DNA from: Pontibaca methylaminivorans
GTDB lineage: Bacteria > Pseudomonadota > Alphaproteobacteria > Rhodobacterales > Rhodobacteraceae
Direction: 5' to 3'
Assembly: GCF_900156525.1 (NCBI RefSeq)
Contig: NZ_FTPS01000001.1
Location: forward strand, 1 to 64,000
Length of the DNA stretch: 64,000 nt
The position numbers and the translations under genes are program-made. Below, piece by piece: positions 8,190-17,066 of the stretch; within the stretch, counting starts at the first letter, position 1, and each line of letters begins with the position of its first letter. Under the pieces are notes generated by a model. It made no database searches. It saw only the letters and a program-made list of their open reading frames with translations, and was not told the origin of the DNA.

Positions 8190-9291
8190 GGCCCGACTCC
8201 TGCGCGGCGGGGAAATGGCGTCGCGTGCGGTTGGCGAAGGCGACGAGCGACAGCATCACCGGCAGCTCGATCAACACGCCGACGACCGTCGCGAGCGCGG
8301 CACCGGATTGCAGGCCGAAGAGGCTGATGGCGACGGCCACCGCCAACTCGAAGAAATTGGAGGTACCAATCAGCGCGCAGGGGGCGGCAACATTGAAGGG
8401 CAAACGCCAGGCCCATGCTGCAGCATAGGTAAGCGCGAAGATCCCGTAGGACTGGATCAGCAGTGGCACTGCGATCAGCGCGATCAGCAGCGGCTGTTCG
8501 AGGATGATCTGCCCCTGAAAGCCGAAGAGCAGCACGACTGTTGCCAGAAGACCGACTATCGAGAATGGCTTAATCGCCGCCGTGAAGCGCGCAACCGCCG
8601 CTTCGGCGTCCGTCCCCCGGCGGCCTCGCGCGAGCCACTGGCGCGTGGCGGCGCCGGCGGCGAGCGGGATCAGGATGTAGAGCCCGACCGAGAGGATCAG
8701 CGTCTCCCACGGCACGACAATGTCGGTGAGGCCGAGGAGCAGTGCCACGATCGGCGCGAAGGCGAAGATCATGATGACGTCGTTCACCGAGACCTGCACC
8801 AGAGTGTAGGTCGGATCGCCTCGGGTGAGCTGCGACCAGACGAACACCATCGCCGTGCAGGGTGCCGCGCCCAGCAGGATCAGACCGGCGATGTATTGCT
8901 GCGCTTCGGCCGGTGCGATCAGATCCGCAAACAGGACCTCGAAGAACAGGACCGCAAGTACTGCCATCGTGAACGGCTTTATCAGCCAGTTCACCACGAT
9001 CGTCAGCACCAGCCCCTTCGGACGGTCTCCGATATGGCGCAGGTTCGCGAAATCCACCGCCACCATCATCGGGTAGACCATCGCCCAGATGAGGACGGCG
9101 ACGACGAGGTTGACTGACGCAATCTCGAGCGCGGCAAGCGTCTCGAACACGCCCGGCATGAGGTTCCCGAGCAGCAGACCGGCGGCGATGCAGAGGGCAA
9201 CCCAGACAGAGAGCCACTTCTCGAAGAAACCTATGCCGGCAGGCGATGCTGTGATGGCCTCGGCCGTTTGTGCGTAGATGCCGTTGCTCAT
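8182..9291 (-). CDS. acr3: Acr3-type arsenite efflux permease
   Basis: A 369-residue inner-membrane protein with about ten hydrophobic segments. The [17 protein letters not shown] motif holds the conserved membrane cysteine (Cys145 here) needed by Acr3 for As(III) transport. The late [15 protein letters not shown] segment is also typical. It exports arsenite using the proton gradient. It is often annotated arsB, but the sequence belongs to the BASS/ACR3 family and not to the ArsB antiporters. Overlaps with arsC (4 bp) and arsH (8 bp) show a tight operon. Confidence 0.95.
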   Translation of the reverse strand: MSNGIYAQTAEAITASPAGIGFFEKWLSVWVALCIAAGLLLGNLMPGVFETLAALEIASVNLVVAVLIWAMVYPMMVAVDFANLRHIGDRPKGLVLTIVVNWLIKPFTMAVLAVLFFEVLFADLIAPAEAQQYIAGLILLGAAPCTAMVFVWSQLTRGDPTYTLVQVSVNDVIMIFAFAPIVALLLGLTDIVVPWETLILSVGLYILIPLAAGAATRQWLARGRRGTDAEAAVARFTAAIKPFSIVGLLATVVLLFGFQGQIILEQPLLIALIAVPLLIQSYGIFALTYAAAWAWRLPFNVAAPCALIGTSNFFELAVAVAISLFGLQSGAALATVVGVLIELPVMLSLVAFANRTRRHFPAAQESGRG

Positions 9292-9731
9292 CGCGCAGCA
9301 TCCTCGCTCGAGGCGATCCGGCGACCGGAGGCATCCACAACAAGCTCGCCCTCCTCCTTGCGGAACTCGCCGCGCTGCAGATTCGGCAGGATGTCGAGCA
9401 CCGCTTCGGAGGGGCGGCAGAGCCGGGTTCCAAGCGGCGTCTCGACGATGGGGCGATTGATGAGGATGGGATGCGCCAGCATCAGGTCGATCAATTCGTC
9501 GTCGGAGAACTTCGGATCGTCGAGCCCGAGCTCATCATAGGGCGTGCCCTTCCGGCGTAGGAGATCGCGCACGGGGATTCCCATGGCGGCGATCAGCCCC
9601 ACCAGTTGCTCCCGGGTGGGCGGTGTATTCAGGTACTCGACGATCTCCGGCTCCTCGCCGGAGTTGCGGATCAGCGCCAGCACGTTGCGGGATGTGCCGC
9701 AGTTGGGGTTATGATAGATCGTGATGGTCAT
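9288..9731 (-). CDS. arsC: Arsenate reductase, glutaredoxin-dependent
   Basis: A 147-residue ArsC of the ArsC/Spx fold. The catalytic Cys11 is in HNPNCGTSR. The family arginines are seen in LINRPIV and the following [10 protein letters not shown]. It reduces arsenate to arsenite for export by Acr3, with glutathione and glutaredoxin. I chose ATG at 9731 because it overlaps the arsR stop as ATGA and starts the family's [11 protein letters not shown] sequence; the upstream extension is arsR in another frame. Confidence 0.95.
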   Translation of the reverse strand: MTITIYHNPNCGTSRNVLALIRNSGEEPEIVEYLNTPPTREQLVGLIAAMGIPVRDLLRRKGTPYDELGLDDPKFSDDELIDLMLAHPILINRPIVETPLGTRLCRPSEAVLDILPNLQRGEFRKEEGELVVDASGRRIASSEDAAR

Positions 9732-10069
9732 GCGGTCTCTTTCCTGGCGGAATTGGTTGGGGGCGTGATGCCGCAGGCCGCCGGATCGCCGGCGCAGCAA
9801 TGGCGTGTGAGATAGTCGATGAGGCCGGTCATGGTGGCGAAGTTCGCGGCATAGATCAGCGAGCGGCCCTCGCGCTGCACGCTCACCAGACCAGCGTGCT
9901 TCAGCTCCTTGAGGTGGAACGACAACGTGGCCGATGGGAGCCCGAGCGCTTCGCCGATGCGACCCACTGCACGCCCTTCTGGCCCCACCTCGACCAGGAG
10001 GCGGAAGATGTCGAGGCGCGTTTCCTGCGCGAGCGCGGCGAGTGTGGCTATGGTGTCATACTTTTCCAT
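9728..10069 (-). CDS. arsR: ArsR-family arsenite-responsive repressor
   Basis: A 113-residue winged-helix repressor. The HTH is GEALGLPSATLSFHLKELKHAG (about 39-60), and the wing is VSVQREGRSLIY. There is no CVCxLC motif in the recognition helix. Instead the C-terminus has RHCCAGDPAACG (Cys91, Cys92, Cys99), the As(III) site of the C-terminal cysteine type of ArsR. It heads the ars operon and overlaps arsC by 4 bp. A palindrome covers its start codon (see 10062-10097), suggesting autoregulation. Confidence 0.95.
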   Translation of the reverse strand: MEKYDTIATLAALAQETRLDIFRLLVEVGPEGRAVGRIGEALGLPSATLSFHLKELKHAGLVSVQREGRSLIYAANFATMTGLIDYLTRHCCAGDPAACGITPPTNSARKETA

Positions 10070-10097
10070 ATTTCCATGCTAGTGGAGATATGGAAAA
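10062..10097. promoter_or_regulatory. Candidate ArsR operator, inverted repeat at the arsR start
   Basis: TTTTCCATAT (10062-10071) and ATATGGAAAA (10088-10097) form a perfect 10-bp inverted repeat with a 16-bp spacer. The inner TTTCCAT is also repeated at 10071-10077. The left arm includes the arsR ATG. Perfect dyads at this place are the usual ArsR operator. If the site is used, the repressor would occlude the translation start or a promoter just upstream. Confidence 0.65.
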
Positions 10098-10149
10098 CAA
10101 TCAATGCTGCACGTACCTCCCTTCGGCCGCAAAGGCAACTTGGTGACCG

Positions 10150-11376
10150 TCAGAGAAGCGCGAGCCCCATGCCCCCAGCTGCGACCGTCAGAACCACGGC
10201 CCAGGGCGGGGTCTTCCAGACGGTGAGCAGGACAAAACCGGTCAGGCCGAGCGCGAAGTCGAAGGAGCTGAAGATAGCGCTGGTCCAGACCGGGTCGTAG
10301 AGAGCCGCCCCGAGAATGCCGACGACCGCCGCATTCGCACCGCGCATTGCCGCCTGCGCGAGGGGCCGGGCCCGAAAGGCGTCCCAGAATGGAAGCGCGC
10401 CGATCAGCAGCAGGAAACCGGGAAGAAAGATCGCGACGAGGCCGATGCTCGCGCCAGCGACGCCATTGGGCTCCGGGTCCATAACAGTGCCGAGATAGGC
10501 GGCAAAGGTGAAGAGCGGCCCGGGAACGGCTTGGGCGGCGCCATAGCCGGCCAGGAATGTATCCTCGCTCACCCAGCCGGGACGAACCACTTCCACCTCG
10601 AGCAGCGGCAGCACCACATGGCCGCCGCCGAAGACCAGCGAGCCCGCTCGATAGAAGGCGTCGAAGAGAGCAAGGCTCTGTAATGCTGCCGCCCCCGACA
10701 AGACCGGCAAAAGGAAGAGCAGGAGAAAGAAGAGCGCGAGCGCGGCGAATCCGACGCGCTTAGGCACCGCAAACGTCAGATGCCCGGCTGCCGGAACAGC
10801 ACCGCCGCGGCAAAGCCAGAGACCCGCCAGGCCGCCCATGATAATGGCTGCGATCTGACCGGCGGAGCCGGCGGCGAAGATCACGACCAAGACCGCGACA
10901 AGCGCGATACTGGCTCGTTGCCGATCAGGTGCGAGCGTCCGAGACATGCCCCAGACGGCCTGTGCGACGACAGCCACGGCCACGATCTTGAGCCCGTGCA
11001 GGAGGCCAGCTCCGACCGGTCCCTCGAAGGCCGATGCGCCGAAGGCAAACAGCACCAGAAGCAGTGCGGACGGCAGGGTGAACGCCACCCACGCGGCAAG
11101 CGCCCCGAGCGGACCGCCGCGAAGCAGCCCCAGCGCGAACCCCACCTGGCTGCTGGCCGGACCCGGCAGGAACTGACAGAGCGCGACCAGATCGGCATAG
11201 CCTGCCTCGTCGATCCACTTGCGGCGGGTGACGAGCTCATCACGGAAATAGCCAAGATGCGCGATCGGGCCGCCGAAGGAAGTAAGGCCCAGCTTCAGAA
11301 AGGCGCGGAACACCTCGCCCGGCGAGCCGCGTCGAATCGGGTCGTCAGCCGCCGCTGCTTCCGGAAACGACCTCAT
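10150..11376 (-). CDS. chrA: ChrA-type chromate efflux transporter
   Basis: A 408-residue inner-membrane protein with two CHR domains (about 20-190 and 225-400). The N-terminal domain has FLKLGLTSFGGPIAHLGYF (about 26-44) and CQFLPGPASSQVGFALG. The second repeats the signature as GSLVFGGGHVVLPLLE and QAVPGPLFTFAAYLG. ChrA expels chromate, driven by proton motive force. Its 5' end overlaps the remains of a PadR-like regulator. It is transcribed in the same direction as the ars operon but is separated from it by about 80 bp including the arsR promoter. Confidence 0.93.
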   Translation of the reverse strand: MRSFPEAAAADDPIRRGSPGEVFRAFLKLGLTSFGGPIAHLGYFRDELVTRRKWIDEAGYADLVALCQFLPGPASSQVGFALGLLRGGPLGALAAWVAFTLPSALLLVLFAFGASAFEGPVGAGLLHGLKIVAVAVVAQAVWGMSRTLAPDRQRASIALVAVLVVIFAAGSAGQIAAIIMGGLAGLWLCRGGAVPAAGHLTFAVPKRVGFAALALFFLLLFLLPVLSGAAALQSLALFDAFYRAGSLVFGGGHVVLPLLEVEVVRPGWVSEDTFLAGYGAAQAVPGPLFTFAAYLGTVMDPEPNGVAGASIGLVAIFLPGFLLLIGALPFWDAFRARPLAQAAMRGANAAVVGILGAALYDPVWTSAIFSSFDFALGLTGFVLLTVWKTPPWAVVLTVAAGGMGLALL

Positions 11377-11657
11377 GAAACAGCTCCCGAATCTTGTCGT
11401 GTGCCATGTTCAGCGCCTCGATTCCATAGGGCGTCGCTCTGTAGAGGCGGCGATGCGAGCGCCCGGCCCGCTCCGTTCAGACTCCAGGTATCCATTGCGC
11501 TCCATCGCATGGAGCATCGGGTAGAGCGTGCCGGCGCTGACGCGATAGCCATGCCGCGCAAGTTCCTCGATCATCTAGTCCCATACAGGTCGCCCTCGGC
11601 GGCGTGATGCAGGATGTGAAGCCGTATAAATCCGGACAGAAGCTCCTGATGCTCCAC
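11345..11657 (-). pseudogene. PadR-family regulator, two frameshifts
   Basis: Reading down from GTG at 11657, one frame gives VEHQELLSGFIRLHILHHAA and GDLYGTR. A second frame, from 11577, gives MIEELARHGYRVSAGTLYPM, then LHAMERNGYLESERSG. A third gives RRLYRATPYGIEALNMAHDK and ends at 11345. Put together they make a normal PadR winged helix of about 105 residues. One shift is near 11580 and the other in the G/C run near 11465. PadR genes often precede chrA and repress it. The break suggests chrA here is no longer controlled by it, unless these are sequence errors. Confidence 0.75.
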
Positions 11658-11811
11658 ATGGTGATCTTCCCAAACCGGCCTCACTATCGAATCTCGATTT
11701 CGGGAACCGATTGTATCTGGCATCTTTCGCCATGCAAACGGATCGGTCTGGCGGAAGTGCGGCCAACGCTGTGACGGAGAGCTCAATGGTCAGCGAAACG
11801 GATAGCGATCC

Positions 11812-11997
11812 ATGGCACCGCACGCAGAAAATGCAGATGCGTTTGCAAGAGAGATGGATCACCCGCGTAAGGACATTGAGAAGGTCGACGAGCCTCAATT
11901 GAAGGCGGAGTTCCGGACCGCCGCCCAAGTGCCGGTCGGACTGAAGACGGCGTTCAGCGACTACGAGCAGAAGGACGCAGCTGCGCAGAGCGGCTGA
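11812..11997 (+). CDS. Possible small hydrophilic protein, uncertain
   Basis: A 61-codon frame, MAPHAENADAFAREMDHPRK to QKDAAAQSG, acidic and rich in Ala, Glu and Lys, in the region between the broken PadR gene and the prophage lysis genes. It resembles no family I can name. There is no clear ribosome site. It could be the tail of a lost gene or a chance frame. The rest of 11658-12023 holds nothing I can identify. Confidence 0.25.
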   Translation: MAPHAENADAFAREMDHPRKDIEKVDEPQLKAEFRTAAQVPVGLKTAFSDYEQKDAAAQSG

Positions 11998-12023
11998 GTT
12001 GGTCTTTGGAAGCAAGATTGGCC

Positions 12024-12287
12024 CTAAGGAGAGGTGCACTTCCGAGATTGCTCGCGCATCACGGCATAATCGCTCATCATGTCGGTAACCGCCGAGAGCT
12101 CCGGTAGCAGTATGAGCTCATCAGCCGCGCGCGCCTGATACTCACGGCTGTACTCCACGACCGGCGGACAAGTCACGCGGCCGCCCGTCTCAGAACCGAC
12201 TGTCGCGCAGCCGCTCAGCAAGCTGGTCGCGATCGTGAGGACGGCGAGCCGCCGCCTCCAGCATCCGGCGTTGGACGTCATTGGCAT
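12024..12287 (-). CDS. Rz1-like outer-membrane spanin lipoprotein
   Basis: About 85-87 residues starting MPMTSNAGC. A basic stretch and hydrophobic helix end in the lipobox LLSGC (about residues 23-27), so it should be a lipoprotein. The mature part is TCPPVVEYSREYQARAADEL and continues to a short Cys-containing tail. It overlaps the inner spanin gene in a different frame, the classic Rz/Rz1 nested layout. o-spanins join with i-spanins to fuse the inner and outer membranes at phage lysis. Confidence 0.75.
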   Translation of the reverse strand: MPMTSNAGCWRRRLAVLTIATSLLSGCATVGSETGGRVTCPPVVEYSREYQARAADELILLPELSAVTDMMSDYAVMREQSRKCTSP

Positions 12288-12445
12288 TCTCCGATGTCTC
12301 GAGACGTTCGGCGAGGCGGCCCGTGCATTCCCCGGAGCGCCGAAGCGAAAGCAGGAACAGGAGCACGGCGAGTGCGATAGCGCTGTAGCGTAGCGCTCCC
12401 CGCCCACGGGCTCGTTGCGATCCCGGTGAGCGGCCCGGCGATCAC
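12190..12445 (-). pseudogene. Rz-like inner spanin, apparently frameshifted
   Basis: The GTG at 12445 overlaps the stop of the M15 gene (GTGA) and reads MIAGPLTGIATSPWAG. Near 12390 the frame must shift to continue with the membrane segment YSAIALAVLLFLLSLRR and the coiled-coil ETSENANDVQRRMLEAAARR, ending at SRF and TGA (12190-12192). The second part is the usual i-spanin body, and the two parts joined have normal length (about 85 residues). The shift would inactivate it unless there is programmed frameshifting or a base error. Confidence 0.65.
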
Positions 12446-13113
12446 CGCCGCCCCCGCTTCCAGTCATCGAGTCGGGCGTAGATGGTGATCGCGATGCTCC
12501 CGAGCGCCACCGCGATGAACACCCAGCGCAGCGTGTCGAGATACGGAACCAGCGGCAGAATGGCGGATTGCGTCTCGGCCAGGACGCTCTGCGCAACCTC
12601 GACCCCGGCGGCGCCCAGCATCGCCACACCAGCCGCCCCGCCACCCTTCATGGTGCAGCTCTGCGCCAAGACTGCGCGCGCAGGCGGCGTCTCAGCCGCA
12701 AAGGCCGTCTCCCGGACCGAGAAACGCTCACCCCACTGACGCGCGGGACCGAGGTCGACATGGATGAACCCCGAGCGCGGATAGAAGCCGAAGCCGAGGA
12801 ACCCGACCTCCCGCGCTGCGGCCTCGAACGCCACCGGGTCATGGTTCGCCATGGCGATGTCAAAGGCGGCGCCGTCGAGATGCTTCGACCGGGTCGCGCC
12901 GCCGACGGCGCGGTTGTGCTCGGGGCTGCGATAGGCGGAGCGGACGATCAGCGGTTTGCCCAGCCGGTCGCGCAGCGCCTGCAGCTTGTCGAGGGCCGGT
13001 TCGTTGACCAGTAGCTTGCCGGTACCCCGACAGGAAATTTCGGCGGGCGAGAAGTTGGGCCAGCGCCAGGCGGCATCGGGGAAGTCCCCCCAATGACGGT
13101 AAAACGTGGTCAT
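12442..13113 (-). CDS. Phage endolysin-like M15 D-Ala-D-Ala peptidase with C-terminal membrane segment
   Basis: A 223-residue protein. The Peptidase M15 domain (about 25-140) contains SAYRSPEHNRAVGGA, the zinc ligands SKHLDGAAFDIA (SxHxxGxAxD) and the later FIHVDLG. The C-terminal part has VFIAVALGSIAITIYARL, a membrane helix. The ATG at 13113 is preferred over 13143 because homologues start MTTFYRHWGDFP. It would cleave peptidoglycan cross-links. It is followed by coupled spanin genes, a complete phage lysis block except for a clear holin. Confidence 0.85.
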   Translation of the reverse strand: MTTFYRHWGDFPDAAWRWPNFSPAEISCRGTGKLLVNEPALDKLQALRDRLGKPLIVRSAYRSPEHNRAVGGATRSKHLDGAAFDIAMANHDPVAFEAAAREVGFLGFGFYPRSGFIHVDLGPARQWGERFSVRETAFAAETPPARAVLAQSCTMKGGGAAGVAMLGAAGVEVAQSVLAETQSAILPLVPYLDTLRWVFIAVALGSIAITIYARLDDWKRGRR

Positions 13114-13183
13114 CCGCGACCTCCAGATGGAAAACCCGCCCAAGGGGCGGGTGCGATAAACGATCGACTTTCGGCGATGCGCG

Positions 13184-13453
13184 TTACGGCCCGCCGCCGA
13201 AAATCCTGAGCTTGAGGACGATGCCGGCGAGCAGTGCCAGCAGGATGCCGGTGGTGATCAGCCGCACGGTGGTCTGCAGTACGGTGCGGCGCACCAGCCG
13301 GATCACGTCGAGCAGGCAGCACAGATCATGGATATCGAGCGCCGTGTCCTCACTATCGAGGCCAAGGTCAGCGAGCGCCCGTTTCGCGCCTTGCTCGGCA
13401 GCCCGGGCCAACATCGCCTCGAGTTCGGTTTCTGTCGGATCATGCGGTGTCAT
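13184..13453 (-). CDS. DUF6127-like small membrane protein (phage)
   Basis: An 89-residue protein beginning MTPHDPTETELEAMLARAAE. A helical cytoplasmic half (GAKRALADLGLDSEDTALDI, about 21-40) is followed by one membrane span, TTGILLALLAGIVLKL, near the C-terminus. It matches the DUF6127 type found next to phage endolysins in Rhodobacterales. It may serve as a holin or accessory membrane protein; that is inference from position only. Confidence 0.65.
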   Translation of the reverse strand: MTPHDPTETELEAMLARAAEQGAKRALADLGLDSEDTALDIHDLCCLLDVIRLVRRTVLQTTVRLITTGILLALLAGIVLKLRIFGGGP

Positions 13454-13479
13454 CGACGCCTCCTGCACAGGCAATCCGC

Positions 13480-13800
13480 TCACGCCTCGGCCAGCATCTC
13501 GAAATAGGCGCCATCCTGGCTGGGTCGGGGATCTTCCTTGCAGGTCGAAGATCACCGCATCGATACCGCCCGCCATTCCAAGGTGATGGCGCGGGTCTCA
13601 GCGCTTGCGCGGATCGTCAGGATGGCCGGCGCTTTCGAGACCAGCCGTGCCTGCATGACGGCCTCGGAGCCGCGCAGATAATGGACATGGCACCAGAGGG
13701 TGGAGCGCTCCTCCCATCCCTGGATCAGCATCCCGTCCGGATCGCGGATCAGCACCGCCTCCTAGAAAGTCACACGGCGCCGCAACCATCCCGCGACCAT
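13480..13800 (-). pseudogene. Phage head closure (head-tail adaptor) protein, nonsense and frameshifts
   Basis: From ATG 13800 the frame reads MVAGWLRRRVTF and then TAG, where a Gln is expected, then EAVLIRDPDGMLIQGWEERS and a body ending ITLEWRA. The frame then moves to GIDAVIFDLQGRSPTQPG, and finally to DGAYFEMLAEA with TGA at 13480-13482. Rejoined length is about 106 residues, which is normal for a head closure protein. One amber stop and two shifts make it non-functional. Confidence 0.7.
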
Positions 13801-13802
13801 TG

Positions 13803-14342
13803 TCACAGCCGGATCCTGCGATAGAGCGTCAATAGTGCGTCAACCGCCATGGTCAGCGCCGCTGCGCTTGCGCCAAGGCTGACGGCCTCGCGGTGCTCAT
13901 ACCAATGCCCGATGAGCAGCAGCATGGCCTGACGGATGGCGGCCGGCACATCGGTGGGGACGCCATAGCCGGTGGTGAAGGTGATCGCTGCTGGCCGCCC
14001 GAACCCCGCCAGAGGCCGCAACAGCAGCCGCTGGTCCTGAAGCGCGATGTGGTAGTCGACATCCCCGCCCGCCGCGTCCGTGAACACGGCGCTGTCAATC
14101 TCGCTGTCCGGAAACGGCAGCAGGATCGGGCCGGTGACGGCATCGAGGTTCATCTGCCAGGATTGCGTGACCAGACTCCGACCGAGGATCCACGCCGGCC
14201 CGTCGAGCCAGGCGATAGCTGCGTCGACATAATGCTGGATCAGCATATCTTCGTCGTCATGATTGACGCGAACCTGCGTCTTGGCCTCTTCCAGCGTGAT
14301 TGGCGGCGCCGCAGGCGCGATGATGCGGGTGAGCGTGAACAT
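13803..14342 (-). CDS. Phage head-tail connector protein (gp6-like)
   Basis: A 179-residue protein with the family pattern ITLEEAKTQVRVNHDDEDML near the N-terminus, YVDAAIAWLDG, and later FTTGYGVPTDVPAAIRQAM and LLIGHWYEHREAV. Such proteins form the ring between portal and head closure protein. The frame is intact. It lies between the hypothetical 14409-14849 gene and the broken head closure gene, in normal phage order. Confidence 0.85.
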   Translation of the reverse strand: MFTLTRIIAPAAPPITLEEAKTQVRVNHDDEDMLIQHYVDAAIAWLDGPAWILGRSLVTQSWQMNLDAVTGPILLPFPDSEIDSAVFTDAAGGDVDYHIALQDQRLLLRPLAGFGRPAAITFTTGYGVPTDVPAAIRQAMLLLIGHWYEHREAVSLGASAAALTMAVDALLTLYRRIRL

Positions 14343-14408
14343 GGGCGTATTCCCTGATGCAGAGCGCGGGCGGCCCTCACCGCCCGCGGGATCATCGCGG
14401 GTCTGACC

Positions 14409-14849
14409 TCACGCCTGATCGGCCTGCGGGTTGATCTGGCCGTGGCCCTTGATCACCAGGGCGGCGATGGGCGTGCCGGTGGCATGGGTGCCGGAAAACG
14501 CCGCCAGCAGCTTGAGGTAGCGCCTGATACCGACATAGCCGAAGCGGTAAACGCCGGCGGTGGCATGGGCCTCGACCAGCGCCTTGACGATGCCACCTTC
14601 GCCAACAGCTGCGACACCCAGCAGATCATCCGCCGTGACCGCCTCATAGCTGCTGTCGTCATCGGAATGGGTCAGGGTGAACTCGATCTTGTCGGTGTCG
14701 CTGAAGGTGATGTCACCGGCACCAATGGCGAGGACGATCTCGGCGCCCTTGAAGCCGCGCAGGTCGATGGCCTCGGGGGTGTCGTCGTCGGTCAGCGTGG
14801 CGGCGTCGATGGCCGCGGCCACTGTGAGACCGGAATGCAGATCCTTCAT
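14409..14849 (-). CDS. Phage structural-region protein of unknown function
   Basis: A 146-residue protein, MKDLHSGLTVAAAIDAATLT onward, acidic, with strand-rich segments such as GAEIVLAIGAGDITFSDTDK and GVYRFGYVGIRRYLKLL. It follows the capsid gene in transcription order, the place where many phages carry a head decoration or minor capsid protein. I recognise the arrangement but no named domain. Confidence 0.7.
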   Translation of the reverse strand: MKDLHSGLTVAAAIDAATLTDDDTPEAIDLRGFKGAEIVLAIGAGDITFSDTDKIEFTLTHSDDDSSYEAVTADDLLGVAAVGEGGIVKALVEAHATAGVYRFGYVGIRRYLKLLAAFSGTHATGTPIAALVIKGHGQINPQADQA

Positions 14850-14920
14850 CGGATCCTCCTGTGGGATGTGTATGGGAGGACGCGGGCGACGGTTGGCCGC
14901 CCGCGCGATCAGCCGGGCGC

Positions 14921-16135
14921 TCAGCTCGCCGCGATCTTCAGCAGCTTGATGGCTTCAAAATCCTGCATCCCGCCGCCGACCCGCTTGGTGGTGTAGAAAT
15001 GCACATAGGGCTTGTTGGTGAAGGGATCGCGCAGCACCCGGATGCCGAAGCGGTCGACGATCAGATAGCCGCGCCGGAAATCCCCGAAGGCCAGCGGGAA
15101 GGCCCCGGCGGCGATATCGGGCATGGTGTCGTCATCGCTGATCGGATAGCCGAGCAGCGTCGCCGGCTGGCCGGCCTGAACGGGAGGCTGCCAGAGATAG
15201 TGCTCCTCGGTCTTCGACTTGAGCTTGCGGATCGTCGCCTGCAGCGAGCGGTTCATCAGGAAGCGCGCGTTCTGCCGGTAACCCTGCTTCAGCCCGTAGA
15301 CGAGATTGATCAGGGCATCGACGCCATTATGACCGGCATCGGTGAGCACAGCGGCGACGCCCGAGGCCGTATAGCCGATCTTGCCCCAGGCGTAGGAAAC
15401 GTTCGCCACCGTGTCATAGGCGAGGATGCCGCGGGGCCGGTTCACCCCGTCACCGGTGATGAAGGCGGTGGCCTCGGCCTCTGCCAAGGCGGTCGAGACC
15501 TCCTCGGCCAGCCAGGCGGCGATATCGACCCTTGCATCATCAAGCAATGTCTGGGTCGCGGCCGGATTGGCGTAGATTTCCATCGCCGGGAAAGCCAGTT
15601 CCGCGAGCGAAGGCGTGGCGGTCGCGGGACGCGCCTGACGCTCGCCAACCCAGCCGGCCGCCGCCCCGCCCTGATTGACCAGCTTCTTGTAGCTGCCGGC
15701 CGAGATCGAGATGACGCTGGCAATCGAGCGCATGGCCGAGACCGAACCCAGTACCCGGTCGATGGTCTGTTCCATCTGGTCGGGGACAACATAGCCGCCA
15801 TCGGGATCGCTGTCGGTCCTGAGCGCCGCCTTCACCTCCAGCTCGCGCAGCCCGGCCTCGACGCCACGGCGGAAGAACTGGCTGAAAGCGCGGGCGTGTT
15901 CGTGAGCCTCGGGACTATCCGCCCGATCCGCGCTGCCGCCACCGCCCAGCTTGGTCGCGGCCAACATGGCATTGGTCTCGTCGAGGGTAGACTGCAGCCG
16001 GGTGATCTCGGCCTGGTGCTCATCCTTGACGGCGGCGAAGGCGCGGTTCAGATCGGCGAGGATGGCGTTGGCGTCGCTGGCTTCGGCGCGCACGCGTACG
16101 GCCCCGCGGATGCGGGGGGAATGTTGGATACCCAT
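14921..16135 (-). CDS. Major capsid protein, HK97 fold
   Basis: A 404-residue precursor. The first about 110 residues are a coiled scaffold-like delta domain (LADLNRAFAAVKDEHQAEIT). The coat domain follows, with GGYVVPDQMEQTIDRVL, WVGERQARPATATPSLAEL and the C-terminal PFTNKPYVHFYTTKRVGGG. The frame is intact even though the protease that should cut the delta domain is broken. It is the best-preserved gene of the prophage. Confidence 0.93.
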   Translation of the reverse strand: MGIQHSPRIRGAVRVRAEASDANAILADLNRAFAAVKDEHQAEITRLQSTLDETNAMLAATKLGGGGSADRADSPEAHEHARAFSQFFRRGVEAGLRELEVKAALRTDSDPDGGYVVPDQMEQTIDRVLGSVSAMRSIASVISISAGSYKKLVNQGGAAAGWVGERQARPATATPSLAELAFPAMEIYANPAATQTLLDDARVDIAAWLAEEVSTALAEAEATAFITGDGVNRPRGILAYDTVANVSYAWGKIGYTASGVAAVLTDAGHNGVDALINLVYGLKQGYRQNARFLMNRSLQATIRKLKSKTEEHYLWQPPVQAGQPATLLGYPISDDDTMPDIAAGAFPLAFGDFRRGYLIVDRFGIRVLRDPFTNKPYVHFYTTKRVGGGMQDFEAIKLLKIAAS

Positions 16136-16145
16136 GGGGATCTCC

Positions 16146-16920
16146 TTATGAGCGGATGGTGTCGATGAGCTGCCTCAGGCTGCTCAGTTTGCCGCCAGCG
16201 TTCTGCGTGCCGGTGAGGTCTTTCAGAATCGCGCGCCTTGTGCTGCGTGGGATGCCTTGCTGGGCCAATGCCGCGTCGATGCGGCGGCGGGCCTGAATGT
16301 CGGGGCGGGACTGCGCCATCGTGCGTGGCTCGGCTTCGGCGCGCTGTCGGCTGTTGTTGCCCTCCGCGATACTGTCGGCCATCCCGGACTCTGGCCTGCC
16401 GCTGCGAGCCGCATAGATCTCGGTCAGCGCCGCATCAACTGTCTCGAAGAGGGCTGCGGCCTCTGCCATGTCATGGCAATTGCCGATCACCACGCCCTAG
16501 GCAGTGTGCAGCATCAGGAAACTGCCGGGACTCATGCGGATATCGTCGCCGGCCATGGCGATGATGGAGGCCGCCGATGCGGCAAGCCCCAGCACTTCGA
16601 CCGTGACCGCGGCCGGATGGGTGCGCAGCAGGTTGTAGATGGCGATGCCCTCGAACATGTCACCGCCCGGCGAATTGATCTGCACGGTGACCGTTCGGAC
16701 CGATCCGGCGCAAAGCCGCTGCGATCCGGCGCAGGCTGACGCCACCGCCCATGCCATTCTCGCCGATCACGTCAAAGATGGTGGTGCTGTCGTCCTCTGT
16801 GCAGCTGTTGCGGCCACGGGCATGGCAGCCCATCGGGCCAGCGCGTCCGAGGGCGCATCCGCCTGGAACGCCGCCAGGCGCGGAAAGACCGGCCCGGCCG
16901 GAAGATCACGCAGGCTCATT
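16146..16920 (-). pseudogene. ClpP-like phage head maturation protease, broken
   Basis: From ATG 16920 (good ribosome site AAAAGGAGC) the frame reads MSLRDLPAGPVFPRLAAFQA. It shifts to a frame with STTIFDVIGENGMGGGVSLR and AAALRRIG, then to RTVTVQINSPGGDMFEG, and reaches LAASAASIIAMAGD with the catalytic Ser region and SFLMLHTA. There an in-frame TAG (16497-16499) replaces the expected Trp of the HTAWG motif. The C-terminus continues in frame to 16146 with ALTEIYAARSGRPES. Two shifts and one amber stop inactivate it. Confidence 0.8.
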
Positions 16921-17066
16921 ACTGCTCCTTTTGAGTTTGGACGGCGCGCAACCGAGCAGAAACCCCGGCAGCTTCTTGCCGGTATTATGACTTCAGGCGC
17001 TTGTGATGGCGGATCAGCGGCATTTCCGCGTTATCTGTTCGACTAGGAGCACGACGGAGCAAACCC

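Noticed and set aside
8182-9291. Annotation as ArsB antiporter.
   Set aside because: The conserved cysteine motif APCTAMVF and length are of the ACR3 family, which is unrelated to ArsB.
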